Notes: generated by a model not told the origin, from the letters alone. DNA of 64,000 nucleotides from TMED27 sp041397865 (GCA_041397865.1 JAWKVT010000002.1:62001-126000); one strand, 5' to 3'; positions 1 to 10,200 are shown, numbered from the stretch's first letter. Numbers and translations are program-made.

Positions 1-156
1 AAATTCCTTTTCATACTGAGAAGCCCATCCGCCGTTCACCGCCATATCCGGCGTAAACTTTTCTGTCGTTCGATAACCCTGAACCGCAGCAGGAAGCGCG
101 ACGACAAAGGAAAAGATCATAAAAAGAATAAGAAAATAACCTGAAACCTGTCTCAT
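1..156 (-). CDS. N-terminal fragment of an exported protein, possibly AlgJ/AlgX-like
   Basis: The gene starts at the ATG complementary to 154-156 and runs off the left edge, leaving 52 codons. The visible part begins with a hydrophobic signal or anchor segment (about residues 7-23) ending in a small-residue stretch (LPAAVQG), followed by a polar segment with TTEKFTPDMAVNGGW. A short signal anchor followed by a charged juncture is typical of AlgJ-type alginate O-acetylation proteins. The neighbours (algD divergent, algI and algF further on) make AlgJ a reasonable guess, because AlgJ is the one acetylation subunit otherwise absent here. No catalytic motif lies inside the window, so the assignment is inferred from context. 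Confidence 0.5.
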   Translation of the reverse strand, partial: MRQVSGYFLILFMIFSFVVALPAAVQGYRTTEKFTPDMAVNGGWASQYEKEF

Positions 157-213
157 ATTTGACCCGCGCTTTGCCTATTCGTAAAAAAGCCTTTTCATTC
201 GATATGTTCGGCT

Positions 214-234
214 TTATACAGTGGCCCTGTATAA
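214..234. promoter_or_regulatory. Inverted repeat upstream of algD, candidate operator
   Basis: A perfect 8-bp inverted repeat (TTATACAG, 5-nt spacer, CTGTATAA) lies in the 167-bp gap between the divergent algJ-like gene and algD. Both arms contain TATA-like cores that could also serve as -10 elements. The position suits a shared regulator-binding site, but no regulator gene is visible. Confidence 0.35.
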
Positions 235-323
235 GCTGCATCACGCAAAAAAGCAATATACGTGAGAGTGCGCCTACAAGCATACGGGCCGTAAAAGTAA
301 CAAAGCAAGAGATAGGAAAAGCG

Positions 324-1640
324 ATGAAAGTAAGTGTCTTTGGAATTGGTTATGTCGGTGCGGTAACATCCGCCTGCTTGGTTGATTCTGGCCATGAGGT
401 CATCGCAATGGACAAAGACCCGGTTAAGGTTCGCTGCATTTGTGAAGGACGCACGCCGATTATCGAGCCGGGGCTGGATGATCTAATCAAAAAAGGCGCG
501 CAAAGCGGCAAACTGACCGGAACGCAAAGCTGCGCTGAGGCGGTCGAAAAATCCGATATTTCCCTGATCTGTGTAGGAACGCCCAGCAACCCGGACGGCT
601 CCTTGCAGCTTGATTATGTCCGCGATGTTTGCCGGGAGATCGGTGAGGCATTGGCCGCCAAAGACAGCTTTCACACGGTTGTATTGCGCTCGACCATGGT
701 TCCGGGTTCCGCCTGTGGCGTCGCCCTGCCGATCTTGGAAGAAGCCTCCGGCAAAAAAGGCGGGGTGGATTTCGGTTTTGCCAACAACCCGGAATTCCTG
801 CGTGAAAGCACGGCGATTTTTGACTACTACAACCCGCCGAAAATCGTCATCGGCGCCAGTGATAAAAAAACGGGGAAAATAGTTTCCGATTTATATCACA
901 ATATTGACGCGCCCGAGGTCATCACATCTGTTGAGGTCGCCGAAGGGGTGAAATACGCTGACAACGCCTGGCATGCGATGAAAGTCGGTTTCGCCAATGA
1001 ACTTGGAAATATCCTCAAGGATCATAATGTAGACAGTCACAAGGTTATGGATATTTTCTTCCTTGATACCAAGCTGAATATTTCAAAAGCATATCTCAAA
1101 CCGGGTTTTGCCTTTGGTGGTTCCTGCCTGCCCAAGGATGTACGAGCCCTGCGGGCCAGTGCAAAAACTAAAGGATTAAACACACCGATCTTTGATGCGC
1201 TGCTCGAAGCCAATATCGAACAGGTTCGCCGCGCATACGGCATAATCGAAAAAAGCGGCGCTAAAAAAGTCGGCCTGTTCGGCCTGTCCTTCAAGGCCGA
1301 CACCGACGATCTGCGCGAAAGCCCGCTGGTCACGCTGGCCGATATGCTGCTGAAAGACGGTTACGAGCTGAAAATCTATGACCCTTGCGTATCGCAGGCG
1401 CGCAAAATGGACGGGGCCAACAAACACTATATCGAAGAAGGTATTCCGCACATCTCCGCCTGCTTGGCCGAAAGCGCACAGGAAGTGACGGATCATGGCG
1501 AAATCTTTGTGATCGGCAACTCAACGCAGGAATTCTACACCGTTCTGGCCGGTGTCAACGATAACGCCCGGATTCTCGATCTTGTACGGCTGGATGACAG
1601 CCTTCAGAGCAAAAGTGGCTACACGGGCATATGCTGGTAG
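324..1640 (+). CDS. algD: GDP-mannose 6-dehydrogenase
   Basis: This enzyme oxidises GDP-mannose to GDP-mannuronate with two NAD+, the committed cytoplasmic step of alginate synthesis. The protein has 438 residues, close to the 436 of Pseudomonas AlgD. It begins with a Rossmann motif (GIGYVGAVTSA). The catalytic cysteine lies in FGGSCLPKDVRAL, with Cys at residue 268, the number known for Pseudomonas AlgD. A C-terminal UDP/GDP-sugar dehydrogenase domain contains LSFKADTDDLRESP. An open frame continues upstream to about 159, but ATG 324 gives the canonical MKVSVFGIGYVG start and has AGGA about 6 nt upstream. A UDP-glucose dehydrogenase is possible in principle, but the cluster argues for AlgD. 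Confidence 0.95.
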   Translation: MKVSVFGIGYVGAVTSACLVDSGHEVIAMDKDPVKVRCICEGRTPIIEPGLDDLIKKGAQSGKLTGTQSCAEAVEKSDISLICVGTPSNPDGSLQLDYVRDVCREIGEALAAKDSFHTVVLRSTMVPGSACGVALPILEEASGKKGGVDFGFANNPEFLRESTAIFDYYNPPKIVIGASDKKTGKIVSDLYHNIDAPEVITSVEVAEGVKYADNAWHAMKVGFANELGNILKDHNVDSHKVMDIFFLDTKLNISKAYLKPGFAFGGSCLPKDVRALRASAKTKGLNTPIFDALLEANIEQVRRAYGIIEKSGAKKVGLFGLSFKADTDDLRESPLVTLADMLLKDGYELKIYDPCVSQARKMDGANKHYIEEGIPHISACLAESAQEVTDHGEIFVIGNSTQEFYTVLAGVNDNARILDLVRLDDSLQSKSGYTGICW

Positions 1641-1722
1641 TAAGCCGCGCTCTAAGCGTAAAACCTTCAACCGGTCCGGGGCTCTGCGCTTTCCGGGCCG
1701 GTTGCCGTTTCTAGATGCCGCT

Positions 1723-3027
1723 TTACGGGCGCAGCTTCAGGCGCAGCCCCACAATATTGGCATCATACTCAACCGCCGCATTATTTGAAGACCGGTCACT
1801 GTAACGATATTCCAACGAAAGCCGCGCCTTGTCGTTGATGACGTAATGCGCTGCCAGTTCGGGCTGGAAAACCTTATCCTTGCGGTCAATCCCGCTCAGC
1901 GTTGTGTTCGACTGAAAATTATTGACCGTATAGCGCGCGCCTGCGGAAGCCGACCAGTTCACATCGAAACGATGCTCCAGTTCAGCTTTTCCCCGTGATT
2001 GAACATAAGCGGAAACCCCGGTAGAAGAACTTTCACGGATATCGCGCGAAAGCTCAAAAGACAGCGCGGTTTCCGGCCCCAGCGAAAATTCCGCTTCTCC
2101 CTGCAAGGCAAGCATGGAAACATCCTCAAATTCCGGGGCCTCGTAATCCTGATGCCCGTATCCGGCTGCCAGACTCCAGAAAGCCGTTTCCGTATCATGT
2201 GAAAAACCGGCCAGCGCCAGATACCCGTCCGCATCATGATCGTAAAGCGCCGTCGAATCGATACGCTCGTCATAACGGATGAGGTTGGCCCCGCCGCTGA
2301 TAAAAACTTTCGATTGCGGCGCAACGTCATAGAAAAGCGTTGCCAGAACGCTGCTTTCATTCCGGTCTTTGTCGTCATAAATAGACAAAACGCCGTCGCG
2401 GCGCGAAGTATTGTGATAATTGTAAAACAAAGAAGACAACCCCAATTCCCAGTGATAAAGAGGACTGAACGAACCGTTCAGGGCGCTGCCCAATTCGAAA
2501 TAATTATAAGTCGGCGGTTCTTTCAAAGTTGTATCCGGTTCATCCGGGTCCCCCCCGATAGCTGAATGTTCATACCGGTAGCGGCCCCACAAATCAGCGC
2601 TCACTGCGTTTGAAAAATCATACCGCCCGAAAACCCGCGCATCGAAATCCGAATAATTATTTTCACTGTCGGAAGCATACGCGCCCAGTTCTCCCCTGAC
2701 ATCAAAGCCGAGAGCATGACGCTCCCACTTGCTTTTCCCGCGCAGCCTCGGCGCCAAGGTGGAAATAATGTCGCTCTCTTCTCCCCGCCCTGTGCGGTAA
2801 ATATTGTCATTATAATGAGCGCCCGCCGCACCCTCGGCGCTGATAATGTAATCGGAGTACTGCAAGAGCTTATAAGCGGCATCAGGCGTTTTATTCTTTT
2901 CATCCGCAGGTGCGGCCAGAACCGGCACATTTTTTTCGTCCGCGTGCGAAACAGCCGGATGTACCAGCGCCGCCGCTGCGCTCAGCGCAAAAAGAGATAG
3001 GGGTTTTATCGTGCGGGGCTGTCGCAT
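1723..3027 (-). CDS. Outer-membrane beta-barrel protein, probable alginate export porin
   Basis: This 434-residue protein has a clear signal peptide (hydrophobic to about residue 25, AVSHA cleavage region). The rest is rich in alternating aromatic and polar beta-strands (for example YDFSNAVSADLWGRYRY) and ends in VGLRLKLRP. It looks like a putative beta-barrel porin of the BBP2 type common in exopolysaccharide clusters. It shares no motif that I recognise with Pseudomonas AlgE, which is about 490 residues. It lies directly downstream of the AlgK-like lipoprotein with a TAATG stop/start overlap, so the two are probably translationally coupled. In Pseudomonas AlgK partners with AlgE, which supports a role as the export channel. 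The substrate is inferred. Confidence 0.75.
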   Translation of the reverse strand: MRQPRTIKPLSLFALSAAAALVHPAVSHADEKNVPVLAAPADEKNKTPDAAYKLLQYSDYIISAEGAAGAHYNDNIYRTGRGEESDIISTLAPRLRGKSKWERHALGFDVRGELGAYASDSENNYSDFDARVFGRYDFSNAVSADLWGRYRYEHSAIGGDPDEPDTTLKEPPTYNYFELGSALNGSFSPLYHWELGLSSLFYNYHNTSRRDGVLSIYDDKDRNESSVLATLFYDVAPQSKVFISGGANLIRYDERIDSTALYDHDADGYLALAGFSHDTETAFWSLAAGYGHQDYEAPEFEDVSMLALQGEAEFSLGPETALSFELSRDIRESSSTGVSAYVQSRGKAELEHRFDVNWSASAGARYTVNNFQSNTTLSGIDRKDKVFQPELAAHYVINDKARLSLEYRYSDRSSNNAAVEYDANIVGLRLKLRP

Positions 3028-4511
3028 TATTCTTGATCCTTAAGCAAAGCATCCAGAGTTTTCGTCGCTAAGACATAACCGTTCTTTTCGGCTTTTTGCA
3101 ACCATTCACGCGCTTTGCCCGCATCTTTTTCTGTGCCCATGCCGCGGGCGTACATAAGACCGGTGTGATATTGTCCTTCAACATTCCCAAGCTTTGCGGC
3201 TTTGCGGTAATCTTCAAACGCTTTGCGCAGCGTTTCCGGACCATCCCCCTCAATCATGTAAAGCCGCGCCGAGTATAAATAGGCTTCCGGGCTTCCCGCT
3301 TCTGCGGCTTTCTCATACCAAAGCTTGCTTTGTTCAAGGTCTTTTTCAGTATATTCTCCAAGCTCATAAGCTCTGGCTTTCCGGAAAATAGCCGCCGGAA
3401 TTTTACGTTCGGCCAGCGTGCCGTAAATCCGCCAGATCAACGGCCCGTGCGTTGCACCGTAACGCCGCTCCAGCCGCTCCGCTTCTTTCATCAATTCTTC
3501 GTCGGAAAAAGAGGAGGGAACCGCGCGGCCATAGGCCGCCGCAATCACTGCGCCTCTGGTCGAGCCTTTGACCGCTGCCGCCGCATAATATGCAACTGCT
3601 TGTTGAGCCTTGCCCTTTGATGCCCCGCCAGCAAACATCAGGCTGTCGGCAATCTTTTCCGCCGCCTTGCGCCCCGCCTCAGGCCCGAGCTTTTTATACC
3701 ATTCCAGCGCTTTATCGGTATCGGCGGAAACGCCGTTGCCATCCATATAGGCGGCAGCCACATAGCGCATAGCCCCGCCATGCTCTCTTTCCGCAGCTTG
3801 CAGCATCAGCGCGAAAACATCTTCCGCCGGGCGCTTATACCCTTCACAGTCCTGCCACAGCGTTGCCAGTTCATAAGCCGCCGCAACCTGCCCTTTTTCA
3901 ATCGCTGCTGTGTAATGCTTCGCCGCCGCCGCGCAGTCTTTCTCAACCCCCTCGTAAAGATAATGCAGGCGGCCCAGCTCAAGCGCCAGCTTACCGTCCG
4001 GGTCCCCCGTTCGTCGCTGCCTTTCCTTCACCAGACGTACCCCCGAGCCGTAATAGGTCCGCGCCCTGTCGGGTTTTTCATCTTCATAGGAGATTTGCGC
4101 AAGATATCTGTCGATCGTTCCGGAATAATCCTCAAGCGTCTTAAACGTGTCTTCGGCCAGCGCTTTTTGTTGCGCGTTGCCGTAACGCCAATACGCCTTG
4201 GCCAGCGCCTCTTTATAGTCGTCCGGACGAAGATCGGCGGCTTGTTCAAGATAGGAAACATGTTCGCCGTAATGCTTTTCTTCCCGTGCAACCAAAGACA
4301 GCCCGTACAAGGATGCGGAACGGATAACGCTATCCCCGGAACCCTCCAGACTTTGCCGGTAAAGCTGCCGCGCCCGTTCGTAATTTTGCGCCTCCATCTG
4401 ACCTTGCGCCTGTATCAGCGTTTCGGCGCCCTCCTTCGGTTGCAAAGATACGGCGCAGCTTCCCAAAAGAAAGCTGCATACCGCGATGACGGGTATGGAT
4501 AAAAGCCGCAC
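3027..4511 (-). CDS. algK: AlgK-like Sel1/TPR outer-membrane lipoprotein
   Basis: I chose GTG 4511 as start because GGAGGT lies 4-5 nt upstream (4516-4521). An in-frame ATG at 4544 has no such site and would put a polar stretch ahead of the signal. From the GTG, a signal peptide leads to a lipobox (LLGSC), so the mature protein is probably a lipoprotein. The rest is a helical Sel1/TPR solenoid with many A-Y-x-L-A and Y-x-x-A repeats (for example GQYHTGLMYARGMG) and about 494 residues in all. Pseudomonas AlgK has 475 residues, is lipidated and helps the porin assemble in the outer membrane. The adjacent barrel gene supports the assignment. Two other Sel1 proteins in the locus could share the AlgK role, but this is the only one with a clear lipobox. 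Confidence 0.75.
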   Translation of the reverse strand: MRLLSIPVIAVCSFLLGSCAVSLQPKEGAETLIQAQGQMEAQNYERARQLYRQSLEGSGDSVIRSASLYGLSLVAREEKHYGEHVSYLEQAADLRPDDYKEALAKAYWRYGNAQQKALAEDTFKTLEDYSGTIDRYLAQISYEDEKPDRARTYYGSGVRLVKERQRRTGDPDGKLALELGRLHYLYEGVEKDCAAAAKHYTAAIEKGQVAAAYELATLWQDCEGYKRPAEDVFALMLQAAEREHGGAMRYVAAAYMDGNGVSADTDKALEWYKKLGPEAGRKAAEKIADSLMFAGGASKGKAQQAVAYYAAAAVKGSTRGAVIAAAYGRAVPSSFSDEELMKEAERLERRYGATHGPLIWRIYGTLAERKIPAAIFRKARAYELGEYTEKDLEQSKLWYEKAAEAGSPEAYLYSARLYMIEGDGPETLRKAFEDYRKAAKLGNVEGQYHTGLMYARGMGTEKDAGKAREWLQKAEKNGYVLATKTLDALLKDQE

Positions 4512-4563
4512 AAATACCTCCGTTTCACAGGCGTTACAAAGCACATGTATAAAATTATTGCCC

Positions 4564-4592
4564 TTTACACACCAGCGTTATTTTGCTTATTA
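4564..4592 (+). promoter_or_regulatory. Predicted promoter for the alg8 block
   Basis: TTTACA (4564-4569), a 17-bp spacer and TTATTA (4587-4592) place the transcription start near 4599. This excludes a TTG start for alg8 at 4583 and supports GTG 4628. The algK-barrel pair is transcribed the other way from the same 116-bp gap, where TGTATA (4546-4551, read on the minus strand) is a possible -10. Confidence 0.45.
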
Positions 4593-4627
4593 AGCCTCTC
4601 AAATATAGCGCCGGACAGGATATTATA

Positions 4628-6157
4628 GTGAGCGATCTCAGACTATGGCAGGGGCATATGCTCTATATCGCCGTGCTTGCAGCTTACGCTGCGGCGCTGC
4701 CGGTGCTGGCTTGGGACCCCGCTTCCAAAGACTACATCCTTCTAATCGGCTTCATCGCTATATGGCGCTATACATGGTGGTGTATTAACCTCGCCCGGTT
4801 CCTGATCTACACAAAAATCCGCTTTCCGAAATGGCGCAGGCAGGCCGAAGAAAAGGGGAAAGAAGCGCTGCCCAGTGAAATATACCTGCTGGTCACCAGC
4901 TTCAGGATCGACACCGAAACAACGCGGCTTGTTTATACCTCCGTCATTAACGAGGCGGCGAGCTTCGCGCGTAAATACGATATCCCCGTCGTAATTCTGG
5001 GCTCAATCGTCGAGCGCAGCGACGACGTATTGATCCGTGAACTTTTAAGAAAAAGCGACCTGCCGGAAAACGTCCGCTACGTTTCGGTGCGTATTGGCGG
5101 AACGGGCAAACGCGATGCTCTGGCTTATGGCTTCCGCGCCATTTCCAGCCAGCGCCCCGCGCCCGATGCCGTCGCCGCCGTCATCGACGGCGATAGCATG
5201 CTGGAAGAAAACCTCATCGAAAAATGCGCCTGCATGTTCAAACTGCACCCGAAGCTCGGCGCGTTAACAACCGACGAACTTTGCGAAGTTCAGGGACACT
5301 GGAAATTCCGGGAATGGTATTCCATGCGTTTTGCGCAAAGGCATATCTATATGTCGTCCGTTTCTCTATCCAAGCGCGTTTTGACGCTGACAGGGCGGAT
5401 GTCGATGTTCCGCGCCGATATCCTGACCTCGCCTGAATTTATCGAACGGGTCGAAATGGACTGGATCGACCATTGGCGTCTCGGACGATTCAAATTCCTG
5501 ACCGGGGATGACAAATCTTCCTGGTATCACATCCTCAAAGAAAAATACGAGATGATCTACATTCCCGATGTGAAGGTTGTTACCATCGAAACGCCCCCCG
5601 ATCCCAGCTTTATAAAAGCATCCATTACGCTGATGCGCCGTTGGTTCGGGAATATGCTGCGCACCAATGGTCGCGCGATCCGTCTGGGGCCGAAAGTCAT
5701 GAACTTCTTCCCTTGGATCAGTACGATCGACCAGCGTATCTCAATGTGGACCGCACTGACCGGGTTTACCCTCACCGTTCTCAGCACTTTTACCGTAACA
5801 CCGCTTGCCCCGGTTTATTACATTTTCTGGATGCTGCTGACGCGCTACATACTGGCTCTAACCCTTTTACTCTCCAGAGATCGCGTCAGTCCGGTCTGGC
5901 CGTTCTTTTTATATTACAATCAGCTTGTCGGCTCCTTCGTAAAAATCTATGTTTTCTTCCGGCTCGACAAGCAAAGATGGACACGCCAGAAAACGACATT
6001 GAAATCCGATAAAACGGTATGGATGCAACGCTTTACCAATCTGGGTTCTTTCTATATTCATTTATTCAGCTTTAGCCTTTTTGTGGTTGCACTCGGTGTT
6101 TTCAGCGGGGTTCTTGAAATCCCGGACTTTTATTTTTGGTACAATTTAACGCACTAG
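4628..6157 (+). CDS. alg8: Mannuronan polymerase, family 2 glycosyltransferase
   Basis: Alg8 polymerises GDP-mannuronate into polymannuronate at the inner membrane. The protein has two N-terminal membrane segments, a GT2 domain with IDGDS (first Asp motif, about residues 186-190) and TGDD (about 293), the processive RRWFGN motif, and several C-terminal membrane helices. About 509 residues match the family, and the N-terminus (MLYIAVLAAYAAALPVLAWD) resembles the Pseudomonas protein. GTG 4628 has AGGA at 4617-4620 and lies downstream of the predicted promoter. A TTG at 4583 is also in frame but would precede the transcription start. alg44 follows after 17 bp. Confidence 0.92.
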   Translation: MSDLRLWQGHMLYIAVLAAYAAALPVLAWDPASKDYILLIGFIAIWRYTWWCINLARFLIYTKIRFPKWRRQAEEKGKEALPSEIYLLVTSFRIDTETTRLVYTSVINEAASFARKYDIPVVILGSIVERSDDVLIRELLRKSDLPENVRYVSVRIGGTGKRDALAYGFRAISSQRPAPDAVAAVIDGDSMLEENLIEKCACMFKLHPKLGALTTDELCEVQGHWKFREWYSMRFAQRHIYMSSVSLSKRVLTLTGRMSMFRADILTSPEFIERVEMDWIDHWRLGRFKFLTGDDKSSWYHILKEKYEMIYIPDVKVVTIETPPDPSFIKASITLMRRWFGNMLRTNGRAIRLGPKVMNFFPWISTIDQRISMWTALTGFTLTVLSTFTVTPLAPVYYIFWMLLTRYILALTLLLSRDRVSPVWPFFLYYNQLVGSFVKIYVFFRLDKQRWTRQKTTLKSDKTVWMQRFTNLGSFYIHLFSFSLFVVALGVFSGVLEIPDFYFWYNLTH

Positions 6158-6174
6158 CATGGTAGGAAACGACA

Positions 6175-7233
6175 ATGAAAAATGCACAGCCCGGTATAGT
6201 CCACGAAGCAGAATCCCAAAGGCAGCACGTCCGTGTTGATTTGCCCGCTGGCGTTGAAATCGACGGCAGGCTGTTTAAGGCCGAGAACTGGTCAACAGGC
6301 GGCGTAAATATCAGGGTCGAAAATAAGGCCGAACTTGAACGCTTTAAACAAAACCATGTCTATAAGGCAAACCTCGTATTTGAAATGGACAGCTTTGAAC
6401 TGCGCGTTCCCATGTCTTTGGAAATTCGCCACATCAGCGAAGACGGCAATTTTGTGGCCGGTGCCCGTTTCGCAGAAATGGATGCGCGTCAGATCGCAAT
6501 TATGCAGCATCTTGTCGGAGCCTACGTCACCGGCGATCTTGTCGATGTAAACGACCTCATCCATATTACCGGGCGCAACAATATGACGGCGGAGCGAAAA
6601 ATTCCCAAACGCGGGGAGGCAGGGATTGCAGAAAAAATAAAAGCCGCCTTCCTGCGCATGCTGGTTCCCGGACTCTCCCTGTTGTTGCTGCTTTATGTCG
6701 CTATAAGCGTCTACGAACAAAACTACATCATCTCTGCAAAATCCGCCGTGGTGACAGGAAACACCATGACGCTCGGCGCGCCGGGTTCGGGCAATATCAG
6801 CTATAAAAATATTAAACCCGGCCAGAAGGTCGCCAAGGGCGAGGTTCTTCTCTCCGTTTTATCATCCTCGGGCGTGGTGACAGGTGTTGACAGCCTGTGC
6901 GATTGCCTGATCGAGCAATTCCTCGTGGACTCCGGAGATATCGTGAAAACCGGGCAGCAACTCGTCAAACTTGTACCGCAGGACACGCCGTTATTTGTAA
7001 AAGCGCGTGTCTCCTATCAGGATGCAATCCGCCTCAATCAAGGCGCCCGGGCCTATATCATCCATAAGGGAACCGGCCTCCAGATGCCTGCAACCATTAC
7101 AAGCGTGAATTATAAAGGCGGAGAGGCCGTGGCCAGCTCCGTTATCACACTTGAACCGGATAAAGAACTCGCTGCCGAACTGATCGGCACACCGGTTGAG
7201 GTCAGAATAGATACGCTGGGTATGACGCAGTAA
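6175..7233 (+). CDS. alg44: Alginate co-polymerase with c-di-GMP-binding PilZ domain
   Basis: Alg44 activates Alg8 when c-di-GMP binds its cytoplasmic PilZ domain. Here the PilZ signature is intact: R16-Q-H-V-R20 and N38-W-S-T-G-G43. A single membrane helix follows (about 162-182), then a periplasmic membrane-fusion-type domain with biotinyl-lipoyl-like features (GQKVAKGEVLLSV; GDIVKTGQQLVKLVP). The 352 residues are slightly fewer than the 389 of Pseudomonas Alg44. The gene sits between alg8 and algG. The intact motif predicts post-translational control by c-di-GMP, although no diguanylate cyclase lies in the window. Confidence 0.92.
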   Translation: MKNAQPGIVHEAESQRQHVRVDLPAGVEIDGRLFKAENWSTGGVNIRVENKAELERFKQNHVYKANLVFEMDSFELRVPMSLEIRHISEDGNFVAGARFAEMDARQIAIMQHLVGAYVTGDLVDVNDLIHITGRNNMTAERKIPKRGEAGIAEKIKAAFLRMLVPGLSLLLLLYVAISVYEQNYIISAKSAVVTGNTMTLGAPGSGNISYKNIKPGQKVAKGEVLLSVLSSSGVVTGVDSLCDCLIEQFLVDSGDIVKTGQQLVKLVPQDTPLFVKARVSYQDAIRLNQGARAYIIHKGTGLQMPATITSVNYKGGEAVASSVITLEPDKELAAELIGTPVEVRIDTLGMTQ

Positions 7234-7269
7234 TTCCACTGCCGGAAATAACGAAAGCCTGCTTTGAAG

Positions 7270-10200
7270 ATGCGCGCACGACAATTATGTTTGCAAAGTC
7301 TCATGCTGACGGCCTTGGCCGCAGGCACGCTGGGCCTGTCTTCTTTTTATCCTCACGACGCGCAGGCAGCCTCTTCTGGCGGCGCCCTCCACCCCGTTGA
7401 AAGCCTCTATCTTGAAACAGAAAGGATCGAGCTTCCCCGGCAACGCCTCGGCAAATGGCCGGATCTCCTGAACCTTCTGGATAACACAGACGCTCCCGTA
7501 TCCTCAGCCATAGGTAAAGAGCTGGTTATCCGGAATATAATCCGCGACCATATCGAGCTGGGCCAAGTCGATGAAGCGCTTGATGTTGCCCAAACCCATC
7601 TGCACGGCAAAGCGCGGGCATGGGCTCTGGTGGATATTCTCAATCATCTGGTAAATGCAAACGCCCCGCGCGATAAAAGCGCGGAACTGATCTACGCGGT
7701 GCGTGACGCGATGATCCTGATGCAAAAGGAAGACGAGACCGAAGATTTGGGTCAGCTTTACTATACGCTCGTTTTGATCCTCACAACATTGAAGGATGGG
7801 CAAGCCTATTTCGATCCCGCAATTGTCGCCCAAAGCCGGGAATTTTTCGACCATATAGAAAACCCCGATCACCGCTTACATGCGATACGCCGCATCGCAA
7901 AATTCGATGCGGTCGCAAAAATAGCGCCCACCGAAAGCTACGAAAAACTCTACCGCCTGCTCGCCGCTGAGAACGCAGAGAAGGGAAAGCAGAAAAAGGC
8001 CGAAGCCCTCATCAATCTTCACCGTGAAATGATGAAGCGCGATGAGTTTAACGCCGCGCTCGATAGCCTCCTCGCCATCGGCAGCGATAAAATCAGAAAC
8101 AAGGCGCTTCGCGGTTTCTTCGAAGAAAGTTTCAAAGGCGAAGAAACCTCCAGAGCCCTGCGCATAGCTCTGAAAACCGATAGCCAAAGCGGGCGGGTGA
8201 ATATGTTTTCCCGTCTGGCCGTTCATTATCTCGAAGAAGGCTACAAACGCCGTTCGGACGAGTCTTTGGTGCTGGCCCGCGCAGCTCTTGAAAAAATTGA
8301 CCGCCCCGAAAGCCGGGCCAAGGCGGAAGAACTGATCCGTAGCCGCATGGAAAAAATTCGGAACAATCTGAAAAAAGAAAACCCCGCTCACCCGGAAAGA
8401 AAACACCGCGAAGAAGCGCTCAACCTCCTCGATACACAGGGAATCGAAGCCGCCGCCGCCCATGCCCGTTCCATCAAGGATGCGATCTATCGTACAAAAA
8501 CTTACCGTATGATCGCGCAGCGTCAGGTCAGGAATGTCGATATCTATAACGTATTTTCTGACGATATAAAAAAAGACGCGCAGTTCATCTACCATCCGGA
8601 CTACAACGCCGATAACGAAATGAAGGCTTCTCAATCCCATGAGCTGGAAGAAGAAATGCAAACCCGCACGTCTGACGTTCTGGGCGCCTCATCGCTGATC
8701 GCCGCCCCGCCTTCGGAGCTTGGCCGTAAAATCCCGGCCTTCGATCAGGATATTGCCGAGGCGCTGGCTTACGACACGCCATATATCAAAGATATGCTTC
8801 CATTGCCCTCCCGGGCGAGCATCAGCCGTGTTTACTACGAAAACAACGTTTACAATTTCAAATTTTTCGTGCCTTACGGCAATGCCGGTTTTACCCAGAA
8901 GCAAAAAGTAACTTCGCCCGATATTCTTTTCATTCAAGACGGCGTCATTGATTTACCTGCAATTTATGACTCTCTCATTGCCCAAGGCGTGGAAGATTAT
9001 ATTCTCAAAGACGGAAAAACATACACGTTGCGCCGCCCTATGCTTATCGGGCGGCATGCCGGACTAACCCTAAACCCGGAAGGTTTTGAAACTTTACGCC
9101 TGTCTCAGGACAGCGGGGCCTATATCATCAATGCTGGAAAATTCTATGTAACCGATGTAAAAATCGCCTCCTGGGATGAAAAAAATCAGGAGATTCCGTT
9201 TTACAAAGGTGTGACACGCAAACGGGAATTCCGTCCCTACATTACCGCATGGAGCGGCTCGGAAATATACATGGCCTCTGCCGAGCTGATCGCTCTGGGT
9301 TATAGTAACGCAAAATCCTACGGACTGTCCTTTACATGGGGGCCGCGCGAAATCCTTGGTTTCAACAAAAAACTCCTCCCCCGCCCGACCGGAATCATTG
9401 TCGACAGCTCCTTTAACAACGCCTATTACGGCTTTTATTCTTATGAAGCCGATGACATAGCCGTAATCGGAAATGAATACGTCGATAACGTCATTTACGG
9501 CATCGACCCGCATGACCGCTCCCGGCGACTGATTTTTGCCTACAATACTGCCTATGACAGCCAAAAGAAGCACGGCATCATTATTTCCCGTGAAGTCAAC
9601 GATTCCTTCATTGTCGGCAATCTCAGCTTTGACAATAACGGTACGGGAATCATGATCGACCGCGAAAGCGTCAATACGATTATCTACGGCAACACCACAT
9701 TTGGAAACAAGCAAGACGGTATTACGATCTTCGAAAGCGATTGTAACCTGATCGCATCGAACCTTGTGTTTAACAACAAAAAAGCGGGTATCCGCACCCG
9801 CAACGCCATTGATCTGGGTATTTTCTACAATGAATTCCACAACAATAAACAGGCCGGAATTTTCAGCTACAGGCTCGACCTGAACTCCAACGCCGCGCAG
9901 GAAACGCGCGATTTTGACCTCGACCCTTTCCACCGTGTTACCGCAAACACAATTATCGGCAACACGCTGACAAAAAACGGTACGGGCATTTTTTCCAACC
10001 CCATAAATGCGCTTTTTATTCGGGAAAATAATTTTATAGACCAGTCCCCGCGCTTTATCCGTGGCCCGTGGTTCGAAGGTAATCCCGATGCGCTGTTCCG
10101 CTATAAAGACGGCGTCGTCATGTTCGATACCTGTCCCTATTATCAGGCAGGCGACCGCTACCACGCCTGCCCGCTGCGTGAAAAAGGCATTTTCGCAGGA

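Noticed and set aside
11..283. 90-codon minus-strand frame overlapping the left-edge gene
   Set aside because: The competing minus-strand frame starting at 156 encodes a clear signal peptide; this one has atypical composition and crosses the algD control region.
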